DNA from: an uncultured Maritalea sp.
GTDB taxonomy: Bacteria > Pseudomonadota > Alphaproteobacteria > Rhizobiales > Devosiaceae
DNA: 13,970 nt
Assembly (NCBI GenBank): GCA_913055925.1
Contig: CAJXLH010000034.1
Span: 1-13,970 of the forward strand
Direction: 5' to 3'
Shown: positions 6,328 through 12,847 of the stretch, piece by piece
Numbering within the stretch: position 1 is the stretch's first letter
Layout of the letters: each line of letters starts with the position of its first letter
The notes under the pieces: model-generated
The model's input: only the letters and a program-made list of their open reading frames with translations
The model's database searches: none
What the model was told of the DNA's origin: nothing
Made by a program: the position numbers and the translations under genes

Positions 6328-7556
6328 GGCTTAAAAGTCAGCTTTACCGGCACCGCGCCATATATAAGTTTGTCGACTGCTTTGCCGCTTACAAAAATCT
6401 TCATCAGCATTTTCAGGAAGCCATTCGAGATAAACTTGATCAACCATCCAAATTTGCTGGCCATGGCAAATTGCGACGGTGCAGTATTTTGCTGTTTCTG
6501 CGCGGGTTCGATTTCTTTGCGCCGCTCCGCTTCAAATTGTTTTGCGGCATGATCAAAAGCATCGGTATTTGCGGCAGCATCTTGCAATGCAGGACCGAAC
6601 AGGTTGGCCGCCACAATGGCGTCGCGTAGCGCCAGATTTATGCCTTGCGCACCGACCGGCGACATGGGATGCGCCGCATCGCCCATAAAGCAAATGCCCG
6701 GCTTGGACCAATTCGACAACGAACCGCTGATCACGTCCAGCAAAATTGGTTTGTCGAGTTTATCCGGGTTCGCCAAGATGTACTCTGCAAACTGACACGG
6801 AAGGCCCGCCGCGAGCTTTTCTTGCCATGGCTCATCATCATTTCGAAATGACTTATAGCTGCCCTTTGGGATCACGACACCGAGTTGAATTTTCCCCTCG
6901 GCACTTGGCAGACCAATGCCAAAACGCTCGGCTTGCAAGAAACTAAACACTTCACCTTCAGTTACAAAATCTGGCTTTTTCAGCTTTGTCCAAACAATGT
7001 CATAGCTTTGGTTTTCGCCGACCCAATCAAGCCCCAACTTGCGACGGAGTATCGAGTTTCGCCCTTCGGCCGAAATCACATAATCCGCGTTCAGCTCCTT
7101 CTTTTGCCCTTCGTGATCCAAAACAACGCCGTTTACGCGACCATTGTCATAAGCCAAGTCCAAAACCCGTGCGCCATCCAGATAGGTGAAACAATCAAAC
7201 TGCTTCGCTTTTTCGATCAGCATTTCAAGAACAGGCCCTTGGGGCATCAGCCGCTGCATCGCTGCTGCCGGCAAAATTTCGGCCATGGGCAAAGAAAGCA
7301 CATCTTGATCGCCGATGAAGAAACGCGCTGATTTCACTTCGCTGGCGGGAAGTTTCGAAAGCGCATCAAGCAATCCAGCTTGGCGAAAAACCTCTACACC
7401 TGACGGACTTAATCCCTCACCTCTAAACTCGCGAGATAAGTCTTTGTGACGTTCGATCAATGTCGTCTTCACGCCCATTCGCGCCATGAGAAAACTCAGC
7501 ATGGCCCCTGCCGGACCGCCACCAACAATAATGAGATGTTTTGAGGTTTCAGCCAT
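6324..7556 (-). CDS. FAD-dependent monooxygenase (PHBH/UbiH-like, group A)
   Basis: This 410-residue flavoprotein has the class A aromatic hydroxylase layout. An N-terminal Rossmann motif VGGGPAG lies at 11-17, with IER at 34-36 at the end of the second strand. A DG-type motif at about 163-168 reads AEGRNS instead of the usual ADGxxS. The GD motif is GDAAHPMSPVGAQGINLALRD at 292-312. Members use NAD(P)H and O2 to hydroxylate aromatic or related substrates; the substrate here is unknown. The C-terminal end contains an amphipathic, hydrophobic stretch (WLIKFISNGFLKMLMKIF) that might associate with membranes. I chose ATG 7556, with AAGGA about 10 nt upstream, over a TTG at 7580. This ATG overlaps the MarR gene end by 8 nt (ATGGCTGA), so translation is probably coupled and expression controlled by that regulator. 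A role in ubiquinone synthesis is possible but unproven. Confidence 0.87.
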   Translation of the reverse strand: MAETSKHLIIVGGGPAGAMLSFLMARMGVKTTLIERHKDLSREFRGEGLSPSGVEVFRQAGLLDALSKLPASEVKSARFFIGDQDVLSLPMAEILPAAAMQRLMPQGPVLEMLIEKAKQFDCFTYLDGARVLDLAYDNGRVNGVVLDHEGQKKELNADYVISAEGRNSILRRKLGLDWVGENQSYDIVWTKLKKPDFVTEGEVFSFLQAERFGIGLPSAEGKIQLGVVIPKGSYKSFRNDDEPWQEKLAAGLPCQFAEYILANPDKLDKPILLDVISGSLSNWSKPGICFMGDAAHPMSPVGAQGINLALRDAIVAANLFGPALQDAAANTDAFDHAAKQFEAERRKEIEPAQKQQNTAPSQFAMASKFGWLIKFISNGFLKMLMKIFVSGKAVDKLIYGAVPVKLTFKP

Positions 7557-8127
7557 TTTTCGTGTCCTTGTTCGGGGCAAATTCTAATGTGGGAAGGCTT
7601 TGAATTTCCTGGCCAAATCGGTGGTAGTCGCCAAGCAATTGCTGAACCAATTCCACTACTTGATCGCAGAAATTTTGGTCCCAATCCCCATTGAGTTTCG
7701 CCAACCTTTTGTAATGCTCAGGGAGCAGTCTTTGAAAATTCGCACGCCCTTCCACTGACATCGCAATGTTTTTCGCGCGCTTGTCCTTTTTGGATGGCGA
7801 GATGGCAATCCAGCCGTCGCGCTCAAGCACCTTTAAGATGTCTGTCATTGTGGGCTTACTGACCCCAAACATTTGCGCCAAAGCGACGGCGGTGCTTGGC
7901 ACATTTTCCAATTGAGAAAGCGCAAGCAGCACAGAAAACCGTGTTTGCGACAACCCCAACGCCGCAAAATGCCGCTCAAGGATCGCACTGATTTGCAGCC
8001 CAAGCGCAGAGAGGCCGAAGGCCGCCTTTAACGCGCCGGGATGTTTTATCAGACCTGCGTCCGACAATCGCAACGCCAATTGATCAAGCTCTTCGCCAAA
8101 CGGTGATTGTTCATTGTCATTAGTCAT
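7549..8127 (-). CDS. MarR-family transcriptional regulator
   Basis: This 192-residue protein has the MarR winged helix-turn-helix. An N-terminal dimerisation helix region covers about 12-60, and the recognition region AVALAQMFGVSKPTMTDIL spans about 80-98. A wing with the family signature DKRAKNIAMS follows at about 115-124, then long C-terminal helices for dimerisation. The start ATG 8127 has AGAGG 7 nt upstream. MarR proteins usually repress their own operon and let go when a small, often phenolic, ligand binds. The next gene is an aromatic-hydroxylase-type monooxygenase overlapping by 8 nt, and a perfect palindrome sits just upstream. Together these suggest a self-regulated, substrate-induced unit. 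The ligand cannot be predicted. Confidence 0.9.
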   Translation of the reverse strand: MTNDNEQSPFGEELDQLALRLSDAGLIKHPGALKAAFGLSALGLQISAILERHFAALGLSQTRFSVLLALSQLENVPSTAVALAQMFGVSKPTMTDILKVLERDGWIAISPSKKDKRAKNIAMSVEGRANFQRLLPEHYKRLAKLNGDWDQNFCDQVVELVQQLLGDYHRFGQEIQSLPTLEFAPNKDTKNG

Positions 8128-8149
8128 AAGATGACCTCTTTAATATTTT

Positions 8150-8165
8150 AGTTAGGTACCTAACT
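8150..8165. promoter_or_regulatory. 16-bp palindromic operator, probable MarR site
   Basis: AGTTAGGTACCTAACT is a perfect palindrome centred 30 nt upstream of the MarR gene start. Both its size and its TTAGGTACCTAA-like core are typical of MarR-family operators. It covers the predicted -10 of that gene's promoter, so binding would block transcription. Confidence 0.8.
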
Positions 8166-8181
8166 TTTTTGTTGTGGTCAA
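8153..8181 (-). promoter_or_regulatory. Predicted promoter of the MarR-monooxygenase operon
   Basis: On the minus strand TTGACC (8181-8176) is followed after 17 nt by TACCTA (8158-8153). The -35 is good and the -10 is weak. The -10 is inside the palindromic operator. This is a motif prediction and the transcription start is not known. Confidence 0.45.
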
Positions 8182-8205
8182 GTTTGACGGTTGCGAAGTT
8201 GATGA

Positions 8206-8234
8206 TTGACAATTTGTTCTCATTTTGTTCTATT
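8206..8234 (+). promoter_or_regulatory. Predicted promoter of the radical SAM gene
   Basis: TTGACA at 8206-8211 is a perfect -35. After 17 nt, TCTATT at 8229-8234 matches the -10 consensus at four of six positions. The spacer is filled by the LexA box at 8216-8230. It drives the gene starting at 8274. Confidence 0.6.
8216..8230 (+). promoter_or_regulatory. LexA (SOS) box, alphaproteobacterial type
   Basis: GTTC at 8216-8219 and GTTC at 8227-8230 are separated by exactly 7 nt (TCATTTT). This gives a perfect GTTC-N7-GTTC direct repeat, the SOS box known for Rhizobiales and other alphaproteobacteria. It lies between a consensus -35 and the -10, the ideal place for repression by LexA. It is the only such box I found in the window's intergenic regions. 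Confidence 0.75.
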
Positions 8235-8273
8235 CTTGATAGTGATTTGTTAACTTTTGAATGAGGGTGCGCC

Positions 8274-9428
8274 GTGCCAATTCACGCCAATGTACCACCA
8301 CCGCCGGAAAGCTTTGCCCGCATTGCAAAAAGTGCGGATGCAGATGTGGTGAAGCACACTTTGGTCTCCCCGCTCCGCAATCGCGGACGTGGCGCGCAAA
8401 GCAACCTCTCTGGGCGGTTTGAGGTTTTTGATCGCGAAGATTTTGATGACGGCTGGGAATCGCTTGAAGGTTTGCCTGTGTTTAAAACAACGGTCCGCGA
8501 CGAACGGGCAAAGTCGATCATTACCAAGAATGAATCACCCGACCTCAACTTTGATCGTTCGATTAACCCCTATCGCGGTTGTGAGCATGGTTGCTCCTAT
8601 TGTTTTGCGCGCCCAACGCACGCTTATCTGGGTCACTCGGCAGGGATTGATTTTGAGCGCGAGCTTTATGCAAAGGTCAACGCAGCTGAAAAACTGCGCG
8701 AAGAATTAAGCCGCAAGAAATATGTCGCAAAGCCAATTGCCATCGGCACAAATACTGATCCTTATCAGCCGATTGAGCGCGAACGTAAAATCATGCGTCA
8801 GGTATTGGAGGTGCTTTTGGAGTTTAAGCACCCCGTCACCATTGTCACAAAATCGGCGTTGGTGGTGCGCGATCTGGATATTCTTACCGAAATGGCGAAG
8901 CTGAAACTTGTAAATGTGGCGATGTCGATTACAACGCTTGATCGCAAGCTAGCGCGTCAGTTGGAACCGCGCGCTTCAACACCATCTAAACGTCTTGAAG
9001 CTGTTGAATTGTTGAGCGCGGCGGGCATACCAACAATGGTTATGGCCGCACCAATGATCCCTGCGATCAATGATAGTGAACTCGAAAAAATCATCGACGC
9101 TGCCGCCGCCCAGGGCGCAACCGCTGCAGGCATGATCATGCTGCGTTTACCAGGTGAAGTACGTAATGTGTTTCGCGAATGGTTGCTACGCCATTATCCC
9201 GACAAGTTGCGCCATGTGCTCAATCTAGTGCGCGACGTCAGAAGTGGTCGCGACAATGATCCGCGTTTTGGGTCACGAATGACAGGTGAAGGCCCATATG
9301 CCTACCAAATGCAAAGACGCTTTGAACTTGCGCTTAACCGCACAGGCTTGAAAAAGCGCCTACCACATTTGCGTTCCGACCACTTTTGCGCCCCAGAAGC
9401 ACCAGAGGACCAGCTGAGCTTGTTTTGA
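8274..9428 (+). CDS. Radical SAM protein, SplB-like/PA0069 family, with C-terminal clamp-binding motif
   Basis: This 384-residue protein carries the radical SAM cluster motif CEHGCSYC (Cys103, Cys107, Cys110), which binds a 4Fe-4S cluster to cleave S-adenosylmethionine. Around it are RSINPYRGCEHGC and GTNTDPYQPIER, both typical of the PA0069/Rv2578c-type proteins distantly related to spore photoproduct lyase. The N-terminal 70 residues are charged and probably flexible. The reaction of this family is not established as far as I know; a DNA-lesion role is only inferred. Two features support that: a perfect SOS box in its promoter and the last five residues QLSLF, an ideal beta sliding clamp motif. 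The GTG start has GAGGG 6 nt upstream; the ATG at 8261 is out of frame. rnhB and ccrM follow on the same strand, each with its own spacer of more than 100 nt. Confidence 0.88.
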   Translation: MPIHANVPPPPESFARIAKSADADVVKHTLVSPLRNRGRGAQSNLSGRFEVFDREDFDDGWESLEGLPVFKTTVRDERAKSIITKNESPDLNFDRSINPYRGCEHGCSYCFARPTHAYLGHSAGIDFERELYAKVNAAEKLREELSRKKYVAKPIAIGTNTDPYQPIERERKIMRQVLEVLLEFKHPVTIVTKSALVVRDLDILTEMAKLKLVNVAMSITTLDRKLARQLEPRASTPSKRLEAVELLSAAGIPTMVMAAPMIPAINDSELEKIIDAAAAQGATAAGMIMLRLPGEVRNVFREWLLRHYPDKLRHVLNLVRDVRSGRDNDPRFGSRMTGEGPYAYQMQRRFELALNRTGLKKRLPHLRSDHFCAPEAPEDQLSLF

Positions 9429-9560
9429 TCGCATATTCGCAGAAATTATCCTGCACACCGTTGATAGTTTTGACGAATGTTAGCGTAAAATAGGGCATTT
9501 CTGCAGCACTTGGCTAAGAAGCCGTTTTAAATCGATGATCGCCCATGCCAGTCTGCATCC

Positions 9561-10211
9561 ATGAGCAAAAGTGATTCACAAGCAAATTTATTCGGTGCTG
9601 AACCTGATTTCTCAATTGAAGGTCAATATCACGCCAAAGGCTTGATTGTTTGTGGTGTCGACGAAGCAGGTCGCGGCCCTTTGGCCGGGCCAGTAGTCAC
9701 AGCCGCCGTCATTCTTGACCGCAATAACATTCCTGAGGGTTTAAACGACAGCAAAAAATTGACGGCAAAAAAGCGCGATGCGTTGTATTGCGAAATAATG
9801 GCGACCGCACATGTGGGCATTTGCTCAGCGCCGCCAAGGACCATTTTTGAACGCAACATACGCGGCGCAACGCTCCACGCGATGGCGCAAGCGGTGAAGT
9901 CATTATCGATACAACCTGACCTTGCTTTAATCGATGGGCGCGATGTGCCGCCTGCACTTCCCTGTCGTGGTCAGGCTTTGGTGAAAGGTGACAGCCGCTC
10001 TCTATCGATCGCTGCTGCATCAATAGTGGCAAAGGTCACCCGTGATCGGATGTGCGACTTACTTGATCAATCAATGCCCGAGTTCGGCATGGGCAAGCAC
10101 AAGGGTTACGGCACCAAGGCGCACATGGAAGCACTTGAGATGCACGGTGCAACGCCGCATCATCGCACAGATTTCAAACCTATTGCAGAAATTTTGGCAC
10201 GCAAAAGCTGA
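9561..10211 (+). CDS. rnhB: Ribonuclease HII
   Basis: This 216-residue enzyme cleaves the RNA strand of RNA-DNA hybrids and nicks at single ribonucleotides left in DNA. The family motifs are complete: GVDEAGRGPLAGP at 32-44, NDSKKLT at 62-68, IDGRDVP at 124-130, KGDSRSLSIAAASIVAKVTRD at 142-162, and HKGYGT at 180-185. The four metal-binding acidic residues should be Asp34, Glu35, Asp125 and Asp144. A short N-terminal extension contains QANLF (7-11), which loosely resembles a sliding-clamp motif. The Shine-Dalgarno before ATG 9561 is poor. The 132-nt spacer after the radical SAM gene suggests its own promoter, but I could not identify a convincing one. Confidence 0.95.
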   Translation: MSKSDSQANLFGAEPDFSIEGQYHAKGLIVCGVDEAGRGPLAGPVVTAAVILDRNNIPEGLNDSKKLTAKKRDALYCEIMATAHVGICSAPPRTIFERNIRGATLHAMAQAVKSLSIQPDLALIDGRDVPPALPCRGQALVKGDSRSLSIAAASIVAKVTRDRMCDLLDQSMPEFGMGKHKGYGTKAHMEALEMHGATPHHRTDFKPIAEILARKS

Positions 10212-10214
10212 TTC
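10210..10214. promoter_or_regulatory. GANTC site in the ccrM upstream region
   Basis: GATTC overlaps the rnhB stop codon, 120 nt upstream of ccrM. GANTC is the target of CcrM. Hemimethylation of such sites tunes ccrM transcription in Caulobacter; a role here is inference. Confidence 0.4.
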
Positions 10215-10245
10215 AAAACAGCACGTTAGTCTTGTTTTCTCGCCC

Positions 10246-10262
10246 TTAACCTTCGGTTTACC
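10246..10262 (+). promoter_or_regulatory. CtrA-like binding site upstream of ccrM
   Basis: TTAA at 10246-10249, 7 nt, then TTTACC at 10257-10262 matches the CtrA consensus TTAA-N7-TTAAC with one mismatch. A further TTAACC half-site lies at 10281-10286. CtrA activates ccrM late in the cell cycle in Caulobacter and its relatives, so the position (72 nt before the ATG) makes sense. No transcription start is known. Confidence 0.5.
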
Positions 10263-10333
10263 ATAAGTTTTAGCGCAGCATTAACCCTAAGAAATTACAA
10301 ATGGCGGGGTAGTATTGCGTTAGGGTAAATAGA

Positions 10334-11488
10334 ATGTTGCGTAACAAGCATTCGTCGGCGCCAGCTAAGGCGACCACTCGCTCAAAAGGCGAAAAGGGTA
10401 ATCATTATCTGCCATTGGACACCATTTTGGTGGGCGATTGCATTGAGCAGATGAACGCGTTGCCTGAAGCCTCAGTCGACCTTGTGTTCGCGGATCCTCC
10501 TTACTTCTTACAGTTGGAAAAAGGTCTCACCCGCCCGGACCAATCTCATGTGGATGGCGTTCATGACGAGTGGGACAAATTCTCTGACTTTGCGCATTAC
10601 GATAAGTTTTCTCGCGACTGGATGGCCGCCGCAAAGCGGATCTTAAAGCCCAATGGCGCGATTTGGGTAATCGGTTCTTACCACAACATTTTCCGCTGTG
10701 GTGCGGTGCTTCAGGACCTTGGGTTCTGGATGCTGAACGATGTGATTTGGCGTAAATCGAACCCGATGCCAAACTTCCGTGGCACCCGTTTTACCAATGC
10801 ACATGAGACGCTGATTTGGGCCTCTCGCGATCAAAATTCGAAGCCGACATTTAACTATGACGCGCTGAAGCAAGCCAATGATGATACGCAGATGCGCTCT
10901 GATTGGTTATTCCCAATATGCACAGGTGCCGAGCGCCTGAAGGACGATAACGACGACAAAGTTCACCCAACGCAAAAGCCGGAAAGCCTTTTGTACCGGG
11001 TACTTATGGCCACAACCAAGCCGGGCGATGTTGTGCTTGATCCGTTCTTTGGCACCGGCACCACGGGCGCGGTCGCGAAAAAGCTTGGCCGTCACTTTAT
11101 CGGCTGTGAGCGCGAAGAAACCTACATCAATGCCGCGTTAAAACGCATCGCGTCGATCAAGCCGCTTGAGAACATCGTTCTTGAAACGGTGAAGGGGAAA
11201 CGCGCCGAGAAACGTGTCGCCTTTGGTTCACTCATTGAACAGGGACTGATTATGCCGGGCGCGAAGCTGGTGGATGCCAAGCAAAAGCATGAAGCGATTG
11301 TGCGTGCAGACGGTTCTTTGATCAGTGGCAAGCACGAAGGTTCCATCCATAAAGTTGGCGCGCTGGTTCAAGACGCAGCTGCTTGTAATGGTTGGACTTA
11401 TTGGCATCTCAAAGAGGGCAAGAACCTCACCTGCATTGACGAATATCGCACGCAAATCCGCGAGCAAATGAAGAAATTATCAGCCTGA
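10334..11488 (+). CDS. ccrM: Cell-cycle-regulated DNA adenine methyltransferase CcrM (GANTC)
   Basis: This 384-residue beta-class N6-adenine methyltransferase should methylate the A in GANTC and so mark replication state in alphaproteobacteria. The beta-class order is visible: catalytic motif DPPY at 54-57 first, then the SAM-binding DPFFGTGTTG at 236-245. HPTQKPESLLYRVL at 211-224 precedes the latter. The last about 95 residues (LIEQGLIMPGAKL onward, with GSIHKVGALVQ and WTYWHL) form the C-terminal domain that CcrM enzymes use for DNA recognition. A basic N-terminal tail of about 25 residues precedes the core. ATG 10334 has AGGG about 9 nt upstream. A CtrA-like site and a GANTC site upstream suggest cell-cycle control, and a strong terminator follows. 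Confidence 0.95.
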   Translation: MLRNKHSSAPAKATTRSKGEKGNHYLPLDTILVGDCIEQMNALPEASVDLVFADPPYFLQLEKGLTRPDQSHVDGVHDEWDKFSDFAHYDKFSRDWMAAAKRILKPNGAIWVIGSYHNIFRCGAVLQDLGFWMLNDVIWRKSNPMPNFRGTRFTNAHETLIWASRDQNSKPTFNYDALKQANDDTQMRSDWLFPICTGAERLKDDNDDKVHPTQKPESLLYRVLMATTKPGDVVLDPFFGTGTTGAVAKKLGRHFIGCEREETYINAALKRIASIKPLENIVLETVKGKRAEKRVAFGSLIEQGLIMPGAKLVDAKQKHEAIVRADGSLISGKHEGSIHKVGALVQDAAACNGWTYWHLKEGKNLTCIDEYRTQIREQMKKLSA

Positions 11489-11520
11489 CCTCCAGTATTG
11501 CATACAGGCGAACCTAAGAG

Positions 11521-11552
11521 CCGCTGATCTCGCCGATCAGCGGTCTTTTTTT
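11521..11552 (+). terminator. Rho-independent terminator of ccrM
   Basis: CCGCTGATC (11521-11529) pairs perfectly with GATCAGCGG (11535-11543) around a 5-nt loop, then TCTTTTTTT follows at 11544-11552. It starts 32 nt after the ccrM stop. The T-tract is only on the plus side, so it serves ccrM, not mutY. Confidence 0.92.
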
Positions 11553-11561
11553 GCCCGAACA

Positions 11562-11637
11562 AAATCCGCGCACGTTTTTAAAAAACTCAATGAAATCAGC
11601 ATTCGTGTTTGCGCACGTTCCGATTGTGCGCGGATTT
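11562..11637. repeat. 12-bp inverted repeat between convergent ccrM and mutY
   Basis: AAATCCGCGCAC at 11562-11573 is the exact reverse complement of GTGCGCGGATTT at 11626-11637, with a 52-nt spacer. The right arm overlaps the mutY stop codon. Part of that arm can instead pair locally, GCGCAC (11611-11616) with GTGCGC (11626-11631). Read from mutY, the far arm is followed by a T-rich TTTTGTT, so this may be the mutY terminator or a 3' stability element. Confidence 0.6.
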
Positions 11638-12781
11638 AGAGTTTGATGTCTTTTTCGAGTGCCGCAGCGAGCACTTTTTTAAACACGGTCGGTAGCGCTT
11701 CACCGTTCAAATTTGATTTGTGACACCACCAGCCATTTTCTGTCGGTGGCATATCGCTGCATAATTTCCAAACGGTCAGTGTCAGTGCGAAATGGGTGAA
11801 CACATGCTCGATGTCACCGCACCGCATCCATTGATCCGACAAGACAGGGAACTGGACCGACCGTTCGGTCTCTCCACCTAACTCAACACCGCTGGTTGTG
11901 GTTGGGTTTTGATTGCCGTCTAGCTTCACCCACTCGGTGCCGGGTACTTCGGTCATGGCGGCGAGCAAGCCTTTTTCGGGGCGTTGCTGTAGCCAGATTT
12001 CTCCATTTGCGTTTTCAACAACGAAGGCGTGGCCGGCTCGGCGTGGTTTTTGCTTTTTCGCTGGTGCAATGGGAAAGATGGTCGGTTCAGCGGTTTTGGT
12101 TCCAGCGCAGCCAGCTTGGATTGGGCAGATCAAGCAGTTGGCGCGTTTTGGTGCGCAGATAGTAGCGCCGAGGTCCATAAGGCTTTGGGCGAAATCCCCT
12201 GCCCGCTGGGGCACCGCCGCTTGCACAAAATCGCGGATGGCCGGTTTAACGTCGCGCACCGCATGAGGCAGCGCGGTGTAGCGTGCGACAACGCGATCCA
12301 CGTTGCCGTCGATCACCGCGACTTGCTCGTCAAAACAAATGGCGGCGATGGCGGCGCTTGTGTAAGGGCCGATGCCGGGCAGCTCTTGCAGTTCGGCTGC
12401 CGATTGCGGAAATATGCCTGCATGCTCCTCAACAACCTTGGTGGCGCAGGCATGGAGATTGCGGGCGCGGGCATAGTAACCAAGGCCCGCCCATTCTTTC
12501 AGCACGTCGTCACGGTCGGCGGCGGCAAGATCGAAAACGGTTAGCCAACGCGATGTGAACGCTGCGAAATATTTCCCCACCGTTGGCACGGTGGTTTGCT
12601 GTAGCATAATTTCTGACAGCCAAACGAAATATGGGTTGGGCGCAGTGCCGTTTGCGCGGTCATGCGGGCCGATGCGCCACGGCAAGTGCCGCGCATTTTG
12701 ATCGTACCAATTCAGCATCGCCGCCGCGTCAATTTTGGGCTGGGTGCGTTTAAAGCTGAAAGGCTGTTTAATTTCTGGCAT
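11636..12781 (-). CDS. mutY: A/G-specific adenine DNA glycosylase MutY
   Basis: This 381-residue base-excision repair enzyme removes adenine mispaired with 8-oxoguanine. The catalytic Glu57 lies in WLSEIMLQQT. A helix-hairpin-helix LPGIGPYTSAAI is at 134-145, and the catalytic Asp158 lies in VIDGNVDRV. The 4Fe-4S cluster loop has the exact C-X6-C-X2-C-X5-C spacing (Cys209, Cys216, Cys219, Cys225). The C-terminal Nudix-like domain, which reads 8-oxoG, contains HVFTHFALTLTVW, equivalent to the FSH loop of E. coli MutY. Length fits the family. ATG 12781 has no strong Shine-Dalgarno but is the natural start. It is divergent from the DUF721 gene with a 66-nt spacer and convergent with ccrM. Confidence 0.96.
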   Translation of the reverse strand: MPEIKQPFSFKRTQPKIDAAAMLNWYDQNARHLPWRIGPHDRANGTAPNPYFVWLSEIMLQQTTVPTVGKYFAAFTSRWLTVFDLAAADRDDVLKEWAGLGYYARARNLHACATKVVEEHAGIFPQSAAELQELPGIGPYTSAAIAAICFDEQVAVIDGNVDRVVARYTALPHAVRDVKPAIRDFVQAAVPQRAGDFAQSLMDLGATICAPKRANCLICPIQAGCAGTKTAEPTIFPIAPAKKQKPRRAGHAFVVENANGEIWLQQRPEKGLLAAMTEVPGTEWVKLDGNQNPTTTSGVELGGETERSVQFPVLSDQWMRCGDIEHVFTHFALTLTVWKLCSDMPPTENGWWCHKSNLNGEALPTVFKKVLAAALEKDIKL

Positions 12782-12847
12782 GATGCGGTTATGGGTGATT
12801 TGAGCGCGATTAACAAGTCAACGCGGCGCGCCAAAAAACGGATCAGC

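Noticed and set aside
8249..8254. GTTAAC as a CtrA site before the radical SAM gene
   Set aside because: No second TTAA is found at the required 7-nt spacing, and SOS control explains the promoter better.
9470..9491. TTGACG with downstream TAAAAT as an rnhB promoter
   Set aside because: The spacing is only 10 nt, and other -10 candidates at proper distance are poor.
9439..9504. GCAGAAAT / ATTTCTGC inverted repeat before rnhB
   Set aside because: Eight-bp arms with a 50-nt spacer are expected by chance in a window of this size.
9512..9527. GGCT-AAGA-AGCC hairpin followed by GTTTT, as terminator of the radical SAM gene
   Set aside because: The stem has only 4 bp and the T-tract is short. It is too weak to claim.
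12029..12544. 171-residue plus frame antisense to mutY
   Set aside because: mutY is unambiguous on the minus strand. The antisense frame shows no domain and owes its length to codon structure.
12662..12847. N-terminal extension of the DUF721 frame
   Set aside because: Most of it lies antisense to the 5' end of mutY and has no DUF721 features. The basic start at 12848 fits better.
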